Origin: Flavobacteriaceae bacterium PS02334 | Lineage (GTDB): Bacteria; Bacteroidota; Bacteroidia; Flavobacteriales; Flavobacteriaceae | NCBI GenBank assembly: GCA_029959295.1 | Contig: JASCOH010000001.1 | Span: forward strand, 868,001-932,000 | Direction of reading: 5' to 3' | Length of the DNA: 64,000 bases | Shown here: positions 17,172 through 25,027 of the stretch, in pieces | Numbering within the stretch: the first letter of the stretch is position 1 | Layout of the letters: the number at the start of each line of letters is the position of its first letter | Notes under the pieces: generated by a model | The model's database searches: none | What the model was told of the DNA's origin: nothing | Seen by the model: only the letters and a program-made list of their open reading frames with translations | Program-made: the position numbers and the translations under genes

Positions 17172-18530
17172 ATGAATAAACTTTCCTTAAAAAACAAAAT
17201 CGACTTGGCTTTTTCAGTCTTGTTGATCATCTTTATATTTCTTGCCTATTTCACTTACAATCGGGCACAATCTGTACAACAAAATCGTGCAATTGTAAGC
17301 CATACGAGCAATGTAAATGGCGTGCTCGAAAAGATACTTTCAAGCACGATCGACATTGAAACCGGAACGCGGGGCTACACCATTACGGGCGATGAAAATT
17401 ATCTTCACGCATATAATGAAGGCCAGCGCAATTTGCAGATTTGGCTTGATTCTTTAAACTCGATGAATGCAAACAATGAGGCGCTGATTATCAATTTAGA
17501 TACGCTCCATCGCCTTATAGAATCCAAGAAAAAAGTAAGCGCGCATACTATTTTGCTGAGAAAAGAAGAAGGAATGGAAAGCGCAGCTGAACACATCAAG
17601 AAAGGCCGCGGCAAAGAAATCATGGATTCTATCAGAAATTCGATTCAGCAGTATCAAAGCCTGTCGGTAAAAATACTGTCTGAAAACTTAGCTGAAGCAG
17701 AGAAAAACATTAAAGCAAGAAATCTGAATTTTTTGTTTTTCACCATTATCACTTTCATCATCGTAATTTTTGCATACGTTAAAATCAGGCAAAACACAAA
17801 AGTCCTGCTTCTTGACAAATTAATCCAGGCCAATCTTTTGAACGAACTCGCTATTCAAAATACGCAGCTGAATGATTTTGCCAATATTACTTCGCATAAT
17901 TTGAGATCGCCAGCCGGAAACATCACGGCTTTGATTTCAACTATTGATGAAACGAGCACGATTGAAGAATACAAGACTGTTTTTGACATGCTGAAAAAAG
18001 TGGCTCAAAACTTACAAGATTCTTTAAATCAATTAATTGAAGTACTTCACATCAAAAAAAATAAAATAATTGAAAAAGAATTCTTAAATTTTCAGGATAT
18101 TTATGTAAAGACTGTAGAATCACTTCAAGGAGAAATTTTGAATTCAAAAGCGATGATCACTGCGAGTTTTGAAAATGCGCCAAAAATTGAATATTCAAGA
18201 ATTTATCTAGAAAGCATTTTTCATAATCTGATCAGCAATGCTATAAAATATAAGGACGGAACTCGAATTCCAGATATAAAAATTTATACAGAAACAAGAA
18301 ACAACAGCCTCTTTCTTTATGTTAAAGATAACGGATTGGGAATTGACTTAGCAAGACACGGCGACAAGATATTTGGAATGCACCAAGTTTTTCACCAGCA
18401 TCCAAGCGCAAAAGGAATCGGACTTTTCATGACCAAAACGCAAATTGAGAGCATGAACGGAAAGATTTCTGTCACAAGCGAAGTCAATGTAGGCACGACC
18501 TTCACGGTTCAGTTTTCTGTCGGCAAGTAA
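17172..18530 (+). CDS. CHASE3-domain membrane sensor histidine kinase
   Basis: A 452-aa two-helix sensor kinase. TM1 is at about 13-27. A periplasmic CHASE3 domain follows (about 35-175, with ETGTRGYTITGDENYL), then TM2 (about 186-204), a short linker, a HisKA-like helix pair with His242 in the context ITSHNLRSPAGN, and a HATPase domain (NLISNAIKYKDG, KDNGLGID, AKGIGLFMTK). The SHNLRSP variant is common in Bacteroidota kinases. There is no adjacent response regulator. The FA-hydroxylase-family gene starts 12 bases downstream, suggesting co-transcription. Confidence 0.88.
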   Translation: MNKLSLKNKIDLAFSVLLIIFIFLAYFTYNRAQSVQQNRAIVSHTSNVNGVLEKILSSTIDIETGTRGYTITGDENYLHAYNEGQRNLQIWLDSLNSMNANNEALIINLDTLHRLIESKKKVSAHTILLRKEEGMESAAEHIKKGRGKEIMDSIRNSIQQYQSLSVKILSENLAEAEKNIKARNLNFLFFTIITFIIVIFAYVKIRQNTKVLLLDKLIQANLLNELAIQNTQLNDFANITSHNLRSPAGNITALISTIDETSTIEEYKTVFDMLKKVAQNLQDSLNQLIEVLHIKKNKIIEKEFLNFQDIYVKTVESLQGEILNSKAMITASFENAPKIEYSRIYLESIFHNLISNAIKYKDGTRIPDIKIYTETRNNSLFLYVKDNGLGIDLARHGDKIFGMHQVFHQHPSAKGIGLFMTKTQIESMNGKISVTSEVNVGTTFTVQFSVGK

Positions 18531-18542
18531 ACTTTAGCACTT

Positions 18543-19376
18543 ATGAATGATATTGTAAATTATTTTGCGACCATTCCATCATTACACAGAAGCCTCATTT
18601 TAGCAGGAGGAATTACTATTTTCTGGCTGCTAGAAAATGCCTTTCCGCTGTTTCGCCTTGACTATAAAAAGTGGAACCATGCCGGAATCAACTTCTTTTT
18701 TACGCTGACAACGATTATCGTCAATTTTGTCTTGGCTTTCTTGCTTTTGACAGCTTCAGAATGGACGGTTAAGAATCATTTTGGCGTTTTAGAATGGCTT
18801 CCTCAAATTCCGCTTTGGCTTTATGCCTTGATCGGCCTCCTTTTATTAGATTTGGTTGGCGCTTATCTTGCCCATTTGGTACAGCACAAAACTAAATGGA
18901 TGTGGCGCTTTCACTTGATTCACCACACTGACACTTGGATTGACACCACAACTGCAAATCGACACCATCCTGGGGAAAGCGTTATTCGGTTTGTGTTTAC
19001 AGTTTTTGCAGTTTTAATTTCGGGTTCGCCGATGTGGCTGGTGTTTTTATATCAATCGCTTTCGGTTGTTTTTTCCCAATTTAACCATGCGAATATTTCC
19101 TTGCCAGAAAAATTAGACCACTTGATCAGCTATTTTATTGTTTCGCCGAACATGCACAAAGTACACCATCATTATGTTCTGCCTTACACCGATTCAAATT
19201 ATGGCAATATATTTTCAATTTGGGACCGCCTTTTCGGAACATTTACCAAACTTCCAAAAAGCGAAATCATCTACGGCGTCGACACCCACATGAAATCTTC
19301 AGAGAATAATAAGCTTTCAAATTTAATTCAGATACCTTTTCAGAAACCTAAAACACAGGCTGATAAAAATATTTAA
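18543..19376 (+). CDS. Fatty acid hydroxylase / sterol desaturase superfamily membrane protein
   Basis: A 277-aa membrane protein with four to five hydrophobic helices and the eight-histidine di-iron pattern: HLVQH (about 114-118), HLIHH (about 126-130), NRHHP (about 139-143) and the late MHKVHHHY motif (about 204-211). Superfamily enzymes hydroxylate or desaturate lipids at a di-iron centre facing the cytoplasm. The specific lipid substrate is unknown. The close spacing to the CHASE3 kinase is notable. Confidence 0.85.
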   Translation: MNDIVNYFATIPSLHRSLILAGGITIFWLLENAFPLFRLDYKKWNHAGINFFFTLTTIIVNFVLAFLLLTASEWTVKNHFGVLEWLPQIPLWLYALIGLLLLDLVGAYLAHLVQHKTKWMWRFHLIHHTDTWIDTTTANRHHPGESVIRFVFTVFAVLISGSPMWLVFLYQSLSVVFSQFNHANISLPEKLDHLISYFIVSPNMHKVHHHYVLPYTDSNYGNIFSIWDRLFGTFTKLPKSEIIYGVDTHMKSSENNKLSNLIQIPFQKPKTQADKNI

Positions 19377-19466
19377 CACTACTTGAAAAAGTGATTATTA
19401 TTTTTCTTAATATTGATTAACTATTTATAAACTTAAAAACAATTTATCTGAATTAATTTTCAAGTA

Positions 19467-19745
19467 ATGAAAAAAGGGAAAAACATTGAATTGAATTGGG
19501 AACAGACAGAAAAACTGGTTACCCTTGCTTTGGAGGAAAGAAATCCTTTCGAGATTATCAAAAAAGAGCTGGGTCTGGCAGAAAAAGAGGTAATCGAAAT
19601 TATGAAGAAAAAGCTCACGGCAGATAAATTTGAGCTTTGGAAGAAAAAAGCGGCCGCAAGCAAGCCAAAACCGAAACCACCAAGAATTGATGATTTCGAC
19701 GACGACTTAGACGGCAAATACTATATCAAAAATAAACTCGACTAA
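19467..19745 (+). CDS. DUF2805 family small protein (TIGR03643-like)
   Basis: A 92-aa cytoplasmic protein. Residues about 10-60 have the DUF2805 pattern (WEQTEKLVTLALEERNPFEIIKKELGLAEKEVIEIMKKKL), which looks like a helix-turn-helix-type unit. A Lys/Pro-rich linker (KPKPKPPR) and an acidic tail follow. The role is unknown; the family is widespread in Bacteroidota and marine bacteria. A strong terminator lies directly downstream, so it is a monocistronic unit or the end of one. Confidence 0.8.
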   Translation: MKKGKNIELNWEQTEKLVTLALEERNPFEIIKKELGLAEKEVIEIMKKKLTADKFELWKKKAAASKPKPKPPRIDDFDDDLDGKYYIKNKLD

Positions 19746-19751
19746 TAATAC

Positions 19752-19775
19752 AACTCCTTCTATAGGAGTTTTTTT
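19752..19775 (+). terminator. Rho-independent terminator
   Basis: AACTCCT and AGGAGTT arms with a 5-base loop and a following T run end the DUF2805 gene. Confidence 0.85.
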
Positions 19776-19812
19776 GTGCCTTCTTTGAAAATTATTTTAA
19801 ATAAAAAATAAA

Positions 19813-19869
19813 CATTATTAATTTGTATATTAATTTTATTTAGTTTTGTATTAAATAAAATTAATAATG
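19813..19869 (+). promoter_or_regulatory. Nested palindromic operator over the promoter and start codon of the DUF2089 gene
   Basis: Two overlapping inverted repeats share one centre. TTAATTTTATTTA (19830-19842) pairs perfectly with 19852-19864, and CATTATTAATTT (19813-19824) pairs perfectly with 19858-19869. They enclose a TAGTTTTG -7 box (19841-19848), with a TTG 15 bases upstream at 19823-19825, and the outer arm includes the ATG. The DUF2089 protein has a zinc ribbon and a helix-turn-helix-like segment, so autoregulation is plausible. A translational hairpin is the alternative. Confidence 0.55.
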
Positions 19870-20142
19870 GCTCCAAAACTTCCTATACATTGCCCTAGTT
19901 GTTCTAGCTCCCTTTGTGTTTCTCAGCTCAGTTGTGGAGAATGCAATACTATCGTTTCTGGCAATTATTTTCTTCCAATTTTACTACAGCTTTCACAGGA
20001 AGAACAAGATTTTATCCTTCAATTTTTTATGACAAGTGGCAGCTTGAAAGAAATGGCGGCACAAATGGGCAATAGCTATCCGACGGTTAGAAATAAACTA
20101 GACGACATCATCAATAAAATCAACCAACTCAAATCTAAATAA
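19867..20142 (+). CDS. DUF2089 family zinc-ribbon/HTH-like protein
   Basis: A 91-aa protein. The N-terminal zinc ribbon has CPSC (about 9-12) and CGEC (about 23-26), both CxxC. The C-terminal helix-turn-helix-like segment reads SGSLKEMAAQMGNSYPTVRNKLDDIINKI (about 57-85). DUF2089 (PF09862) proteins are small putative regulators. The start lies inside a long perfect palindrome. A Yip1-like membrane protein gene starts 2 bases downstream, a pairing reminiscent of a regulator with its membrane effector. Confidence 0.82.
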   Translation: MAPKLPIHCPSCSSSLCVSQLSCGECNTIVSGNYFLPILLQLSQEEQDFILQFFMTSGSLKEMAAQMGNSYPTVRNKLDDIINKINQLKSK

Positions 20143-20144
20143 TC

Positions 20145-20741
20145 ATGAAGAAAAAACTGCTTATCAATCCATTTGAATCAATTTCAGAAACAAAATTGCT
20201 AGTTTTCGGAATTATTGCTACACTTTTAGCTTCTTACCTCGCCTTTCTTTTAAACGGAAGATTTGACGGAGCCATCGATTTGCATTTCACTGAAAAAGTC
20301 GAGACACTGCAGCCTTTAATTGACAATGCCATCAATTTTATTTCCTTATTCATTTTTCTTTTTATTGCTGGAAAGATTATCAATTCAAAAACAAGGGCAG
20401 TTGATATTGCTACGCCAATTTTAGTAGCGAAAATTCCTTATTATATATTGCTTTTATTCAATATCAACGATTTTATTTATAGTTCAACTACTTCATTGCT
20501 TCAAAAAGTAAATCCCGAAAATCCGTCTCAAATGCCAAATATTGATCCCGGAACCTTAGCAGTAATTTTACCTTTTGCCTTGATATCAATAGCCTTTTTA
20601 ATCTGGTTCATCGTTTTGCTTTATTACGGATTCAAGACGGCAACGAATAGCAAAACTCCAGCGCACAAAATGTATTTTATCGGAGCTATTATTTTAGCCG
20701 AAATACTTTCTTCTATTTTAATCTCAACTATTAATTACTAA
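20145..20741 (+). CDS. Yip1-like polytopic membrane protein
   Basis: A 198-aa inner-membrane protein with about five hydrophobic segments (about 20-38, 60-80, 95-115, 143-167, 178-195) and an NPFESI start of the kind found in YIP1-family proteins. There are no catalytic residues. It is tightly coupled to the DUF2089 gene (2-base gap) and followed 11 bases later by an alpha/beta hydrolase, suggesting a three-gene operon. The function is unknown; the DUF2089 protein may control it. Confidence 0.7.
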   Translation: MKKKLLINPFESISETKLLVFGIIATLLASYLAFLLNGRFDGAIDLHFTEKVETLQPLIDNAINFISLFIFLFIAGKIINSKTRAVDIATPILVAKIPYYILLLFNINDFIYSSTTSLLQKVNPENPSQMPNIDPGTLAVILPFALISIAFLIWFIVLLYYGFKTATNSKTPAHKMYFIGAIILAEILSSILISTINY

Positions 20742-20752
20742 AGAAAAATACC

Positions 20753-21688
20753 ATGACTAAAATAATTGTTTACCTGACACTTCTATTTGTAACTTCAGTT
20801 TTTGCACAAGATAAAAAATTCACAACGGAAGAAGTTTCCGTAAATTCACTTTTAAACGGAACGCTTTATAAGCCGGAAAACCTTTCAAAAAAGACAAATT
20901 TGGTGATCATCATTGCTGGTTCCGGGATTCCGGATCGAAATGGAAATATGCCGAACATGACTACTAATGCATATAAATTTTTAGCAGAAAACTTGGCGAA
21001 AAACGGCAACGCAGTTTATGCTTTTGACAAAAGATCGATCGCGCAAATCAAAGCGGGAAATATAAAAGAAGAAGATGGATCTTTTGAAGATCTGATTAAT
21101 GACGTAAAAGATATTATCACTTATTTCAAGGCAAAAAAGCAATATGGAAAAATCATTCTTGCGGGTCATAGCGAAGGTTCTCTTGTTGGAATGGTTGCTG
21201 CAAAAGGAAATGCTGACGCGTTTATTTCATTGGCTGGAATGGGCCGTTCTTTTGACGAAACGCTTGTAGAACAGATTGGAAAGCAGGCTCCATTTTTAAA
21301 AGAAGAAACTCAAAAAAACTTTGAACTGCTAAAAAAAGGGGAAACATTTGAATTGAAAACTCCTGCGTTGTCTGCTGTTTTCCGCAAAAGCGTACAGCCT
21401 TATTTGATTTCTATATTGAAATACAATCCTGTAATTGAAATAAAAAAGCTAGAAATTCCTGTTTTGATTATCAACGGAACGAAAGATCTTCAAATTCCAG
21501 AATCAGATGCAAAACTATTGCACGAAGCGAATCCAAAATCAGAATTGGTAATCATTGAAAACATGAACCATATCTTCAAAGAAATCAAGGGTGACAGCAC
21601 TGAAAATATGGAAAGTTACAACAATCCGGAATTGCCAATTATGCCTGAACTTTCTCAAAAAATAAATTCTTTCTTAACAAAATTATAA
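20753..21688 (+). CDS. Exported alpha/beta hydrolase
   Basis: A 311-aa protein with a signal peptide (about 1-18, SVFA|QDK) and a canonical alpha/beta hydrolase core: oxyanion-hole region IIIAGSGIPDRNGN (about 51-64), nucleophile Ser140 in GHSEGS, acid in INGTKDLQIP (about 240-249) and histidine in MNHIF (about 271-275). It is probably a periplasmic or secreted esterase or acyl hydrolase of unknown substrate. It is the last gene of the DUF2089-Yip1-hydrolase unit. Confidence 0.85.
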   Translation: MTKIIVYLTLLFVTSVFAQDKKFTTEEVSVNSLLNGTLYKPENLSKKTNLVIIIAGSGIPDRNGNMPNMTTNAYKFLAENLAKNGNAVYAFDKRSIAQIKAGNIKEEDGSFEDLINDVKDIITYFKAKKQYGKIILAGHSEGSLVGMVAAKGNADAFISLAGMGRSFDETLVEQIGKQAPFLKEETQKNFELLKKGETFELKTPALSAVFRKSVQPYLISILKYNPVIEIKKLEIPVLIINGTKDLQIPESDAKLLHEANPKSELVIIENMNHIFKEIKGDSTENMESYNNPELPIMPELSQKINSFLTKL

Positions 21689-21786
21689 ATTAAGCATAGA
21701 GAGCCAGATCTTCACAAAAATTTATATCTTTATTTTGTAACAAATGGCCGTTTCAAAACACCAATCAGGCCTAAACAAAAAGTATA

Positions 21787-23634
21787 ATGAAGAAAATATT
21801 TTATTCGCTGGCTCTTGCAACGCTTATCTTAAGCTGTAAGCCATCAGCGAGCGTAGTATCAAAAATTGCAAAAAGCGAGGTTCAAGTCAGTATTGATTTG
21901 AATTCTGTAAAAGACGATAAAGTCATGGTAACGCTGACTCCGCCGGCTATTTCTACAGAAAAAATCACATATCACATTCCTAAAATCGTTCCCGGAACTT
22001 ATTCTGAAGATGATTATGGAAAATATATTGAAAACGTAAAAGCCTACGATTCAAAAGGAAATACTCTTGTAGTTGCGAAAATTGACGATAATTCTTGGAC
22101 AATCAGCGATGCTAAAAAATTAGCAAAACTGACTTACTTGGTCAATGACACTTATGATATCGAAGAAAAGCACGATATTTTTTCTCCGGCAGGAACAAAC
22201 ATCGACGCTGGAAAAAATTTCATGCTGAACACGCATGGTTTCATTGGTTATTTTAGCGAATTCAGTGAAATTCCTTATACTGTAAATATCTCTCATCCTG
22301 CAACGCTTTGGGGCGCGACTTCAATGACTGATACCGATGCGAGCGATTCTAAAGATACTTTTACCGTTTCAAGATATTCTGAATTGGTAGAAAATCCGAT
22401 TATGTATTCAAAGCCAGATTACACTACTTTTAATGTAAACGGTATGGATATTTTGATTGCTGTATATTCTCCGAATGGCTTGATTACTGCGGAAAGCATT
22501 ACGCCAGAAATGAAAACGATGATGACAGCGCAGAAAAATTTCTTGGGCAAATTTAATGCTACGAAGAAATATTCGGTCCTTATCTATCTTTCTGACATAG
22601 CTAAAAAAGACGCTGAAGGTTTTGGCGCTTTGGAACATCCAACAGCGACAACGGTCGTCATGCCAGAAGCGATGCCAAAAGATCAATTGGCCGAACAGTT
22701 AAAAGATATCGTTTCTCACGAGTTTTTCCACATTGTGACGCCTTTGACGATCCACTCAAAAGAAATTCAGTACTTTGATTACAACAAGCCAAAAATGTCT
22801 GAGCATTTGTGGATGTATGAAGGCGTGACAGAATATTTCGCCAATCTTTTTCAAGTAAACCAAGGCTTGATTACCGAGGAAGATTTCTTTAACAGGATGG
22901 CAACGAAAATCGCAAATGCCTCAACAATGGACGACACGATGCCGTTTACTAAAATGAGTGCTGAGGTTTTGAGAAAACCATATAAAGAGCAATATTTAAA
23001 TGTATATGAAAAAGGAGCGCTGATTGCCATGTGCCTGGATATTGAAATTCGCGAAGAAAGCAACGGTGAAAGAGGAATTCTTGACCTTATGCAAAAATTA
23101 TCCAACGAATATGGAACCAAAAAAGCATTTGACGACAAAGAACTTTTCGATAAAATCACAACTCTGACTTCTCCAAAAGTTAGAGAATTCTTGGACACTT
23201 ATGTTTCTGGCCCGACTCCGATTCCTTATGAGAAGTATTTTTCAAAAATGGGCGTTGAGAAAACTAAGATTAAGATTACCGGAAATCCGTTTATCAAAGG
23301 CGAAGAACCAAATATCAATATTGACCAAGCTACAAAAGAAATTTTTATCTTGCCTGGAAATGAAAATAATCCTTTTTATAAAACACTTGGAACAAAAGCC
23401 AACGATATTATCCAAGAAATAAATGGCAAAAAATATAATCTTGACAATATTTATGACTTGATTACCGAAAGCCAAAACTGGAAAGAGAATGATGCTATCA
23501 CTCTTAAAATAAAACGTGCCGGGAAAGAAATAACTTTAAAAGGAAGCATAAAACTTCCGTTTGAAGAAATTGACGGCTGGAAAGCGACCGATAACACCAA
23601 AGCTAAACTGAGAGAAGCTTGGCTTAAAGGATAA
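21787..23634 (+). CDS. M61-family metallopeptidase lipoprotein with PDZ domain
   Basis: A 615-aa lipoprotein (signal ending LILSC, Cys17). An N-terminal beta domain precedes a gluzincin core with H311-EFF-H315 and the third ligand E345 in EGVTEYF, 30 residues later as in M61 glycyl aminopeptidases. A degenerate PDZ domain is near the C terminus (about 500-590). It is likely attached to the membrane and degrades peptides in the periplasm. It is a separate unit ended by a strong terminator. Confidence 0.88.
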   Translation: MKKIFYSLALATLILSCKPSASVVSKIAKSEVQVSIDLNSVKDDKVMVTLTPPAISTEKITYHIPKIVPGTYSEDDYGKYIENVKAYDSKGNTLVVAKIDDNSWTISDAKKLAKLTYLVNDTYDIEEKHDIFSPAGTNIDAGKNFMLNTHGFIGYFSEFSEIPYTVNISHPATLWGATSMTDTDASDSKDTFTVSRYSELVENPIMYSKPDYTTFNVNGMDILIAVYSPNGLITAESITPEMKTMMTAQKNFLGKFNATKKYSVLIYLSDIAKKDAEGFGALEHPTATTVVMPEAMPKDQLAEQLKDIVSHEFFHIVTPLTIHSKEIQYFDYNKPKMSEHLWMYEGVTEYFANLFQVNQGLITEEDFFNRMATKIANASTMDDTMPFTKMSAEVLRKPYKEQYLNVYEKGALIAMCLDIEIREESNGERGILDLMQKLSNEYGTKKAFDDKELFDKITTLTSPKVREFLDTYVSGPTPIPYEKYFSKMGVEKTKIKITGNPFIKGEEPNINIDQATKEIFILPGNENNPFYKTLGTKANDIIQEINGKKYNLDNIYDLITESQNWKENDAITLKIKRAGKEITLKGSIKLPFEEIDGWKATDNTKAKLREAWLKG

Positions 23635-23653
23635 TTTGAACTATCCCAGAATT

Positions 23654-23690
23654 AATCCCCAATTTAAAATTTAGATTGGGGATTTTTTTA
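23654..23690 (+). terminator. Rho-independent terminator
   Basis: Perfect 10-bp arms AATCCCCAAT (23654-23663) and ATTGGGGATT (23675-23684) are followed by a T run. It ends the M61 peptidase gene. Confidence 0.9.
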
Positions 23691-23714
23691 TTATTTTGCC
23701 ACAAATTAAAAAAC

Positions 23715-24431
23715 ATGAAAAAAATACTACTTGCGGTTGCCGCACTGGCAATAATCTCGTGCGCAGACGAAAAGAAGGAAGAAGGAAATCTTCACATTAC
23801 CGGAAACGTAAAAGGCCTTAAACAAGGAAAACTATATATTCAAAAAATTTCAGATACCGCTTTAGTTGCGTTAGATTCTATCATTATCGATGGCGATTCT
23901 AATTTCAAAAGCACGCTGCAATTGGATTCTCCAGAAATGCTTTATTTGTATCTTGACCGCGGCGAAACGAACAGCATTGACAACAATTTGATGTTTTTTG
24001 CAGAGCCAGGAAATATTACAATCAACACCACATTAGACAAATTCTTTGCTGACGCAAAAATTACCGGATCGAAAAACCAGAAAGCTTTTGAAGATTACCG
24101 CAAAATCATGTCTCGTTTTTCAGACAGCCAGCTTGCCTTGACCGAAGAAAAGCTTCGTGCCTTTCAATTTAACAGAGCGGCAAATATTGATGTTGATTCT
24201 GAAAACGCCAAACTTTTGAAACGCAAGTACCTTTTTGCGATTAATTTCGCCATAAATAACAAAGACAAAGAAATTGCGCCTTATATCGCCTTATCTGAAG
24301 TTTATGACGCCAATATAAAATATCTGGACACTATCAATAATTCATTGACGCCAAAGGTTGCAAAATCTAAATACGGAAAAATGCTTTCTGAATTTATAGG
24401 AAAAAGAAAAGAAGCAGAACAGAAAAAATAA
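23715..24431 (+). CDS. DUF4369 domain lipoprotein
   Basis: A 238-aa lipoprotein. The ATG at 23715 is chosen because it opens directly into a lipoprotein signal (MKKILLAVAALAIISC, Cys16); the longer frame from 23676 would begin inside the preceding terminator. Residues about 25-125 match DUF4369 (LHITGNVKGLKQGKLYIQK, LDSIIIDG, MFFAEPGNITINTTLD). In Bacteroidota this domain usually precedes a thioredoxin-like module; here that module is absent and a helical C-terminal half follows. The substrate and role are unknown. Confidence 0.82.
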   Translation: MKKILLAVAALAIISCADEKKEEGNLHITGNVKGLKQGKLYIQKISDTALVALDSIIIDGDSNFKSTLQLDSPEMLYLYLDRGETNSIDNNLMFFAEPGNITINTTLDKFFADAKITGSKNQKAFEDYRKIMSRFSDSQLALTEEKLRAFQFNRAANIDVDSENAKLLKRKYLFAINFAINNKDKEIAPYIALSEVYDANIKYLDTINNSLTPKVAKSKYGKMLSEFIGKRKEAEQKK

Positions 24432-24437
24432 AACCAA

Positions 24438-24470
24438 AAAAACCGCTTGAAATTATCAAGCGGTTTTTTT
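24438..24470 (+). terminator. Rho-independent terminator
   Basis: AACCGCTTGA and TCAAGCGGTT arms with a short loop and a T run end the DUF4369 gene. Confidence 0.9.
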
Positions 24471-24503
24471 ATGCTTTATCAAAACATGAAATAATATTAA
24501 ACC

Positions 24504-24540
24504 AAAAAACCACCACATTGCTGTGATGGTTTTTTTTTAA
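24504..24540. terminator. Terminator downstream of tRNA-Thr, probably bidirectional
   Basis: AACCACCACA and TGTGATGGTT arms (one mismatch) enclose TTGC, with an A-rich left flank and a T run on the right. On the minus strand it lies directly behind the tRNA gene. Confidence 0.65.
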
Positions 24541-24543
24541 ATG

Positions 24544-24617
24544 AGCCGATAGAGGGACTCGAACCCACGACCTGCTGATTACAAATCAGCTGCTCTAGCC
24601 AACTGAGCTACACCGGC
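24544..24617 (-). tRNA. tRNA-Thr (anticodon TGT)
   Basis: The minus strand reads GCCGGTGTAGCTCAGTTGGC at the 5' end, with a D-arm. The anticodon arm GCTGA-TTTGTAA-TCAGC has anticodon TGT, and the T-arm contains GGTTCGAGTCC. The acceptor stem closes GCCGGTG with TATCGGC (two G-U pairs). No CCA is encoded. A complete TTG/TATATTTG promoter lies just upstream. Confidence 0.95.
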
Positions 24618-24636
24618 GTCTCATTCATTACGGGTG

Positions 24637-24666
24637 CAAATATAAGTCTGATTTTTAATTTTCCAA
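24637..24666 (-). promoter_or_regulatory. Complete -33/-7 promoter of tRNA-Thr
   Basis: On the minus strand a -33 TTG (24664-24666) is followed by a 19-base spacer and TATATTTG (24637-24644). This is a full match to the Bacteroidota TTG/TAnnTTTG promoter. The start of transcription would fall near 24630, roughly a dozen bases before the tRNA. Confidence 0.75.
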
Positions 24667-24699
24667 AAAAAATCTGCACTTTTTTTTATCTTTTTTTGA

Positions 24700-24966
24700 C
24701 TACAAAGAATTGATTTTAGCAACCAATTGAGTAGCAGCTTGTTCTAATTCTGAATGAATTTGTTTGAAGTGAGATTTTTTGTTCTCAACGTTCTTAGCGT
24801 TCACTTTTGCGATCAAAGAATCGAAAGTAACGATAGCTTCGTCGATCAAAGCTTCAGAAGCTTCAGTTGGTTTTCCTACAGTTGACATTTCCCAAATGTA
24901 TACAGCTTCAATAATATCTCCTAAAACGTAGTTGATGTCTTTCTTTAAATTCTTAACGTTTGCCAT
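24700..24966 (-). CDS. Conserved-looking small helical protein of unknown function
   Basis: An 88-aa protein made almost entirely of predicted amphipathic helices (MANVKNLKKDINYVLGDIIE...; ELEQAATQLVAKINSL). It has no signal peptide, membrane segment, cysteine or recognised motif. A TAATTTTG box upstream suggests its own promoter. Third positions look enriched in codons seen in highly expressed flavobacterial genes (many AAC, GCT, GAA, TTC), so it may be abundant; this is an impression, not a calculation. I do not recognise the family. Confidence 0.75.
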   Translation of the reverse strand: MANVKNLKKDINYVLGDIIEAVYIWEMSTVGKPTEASEALIDEAIVTFDSLIAKVNAKNVENKKSHFKQIHSELEQAATQLVAKINSL

Positions 24967-24994
24967 TTTATTTTTAAATTTTAATTTGCGATTG

Positions 24995-25002
24995 CAAAAT
25001 TA
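24995..25002 (-). promoter_or_regulatory. -7 box upstream of the 88-aa protein gene
   Basis: TAATTTTG on the minus strand, 29 bases before the ATG, matches TAnnTTTG. No clear -33 TTG is present in the remaining gap to manA. Confidence 0.4.
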
Positions 25003-25027
25003 AGCATAATCTTTCTATTTGAGGCTA

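Noticed and set aside
23676-23714. N-terminal extension of the DUF4369 lipoprotein
   Set aside because: It begins inside a terminator stem and would hide a normal lipoprotein signal that starts at 23715.
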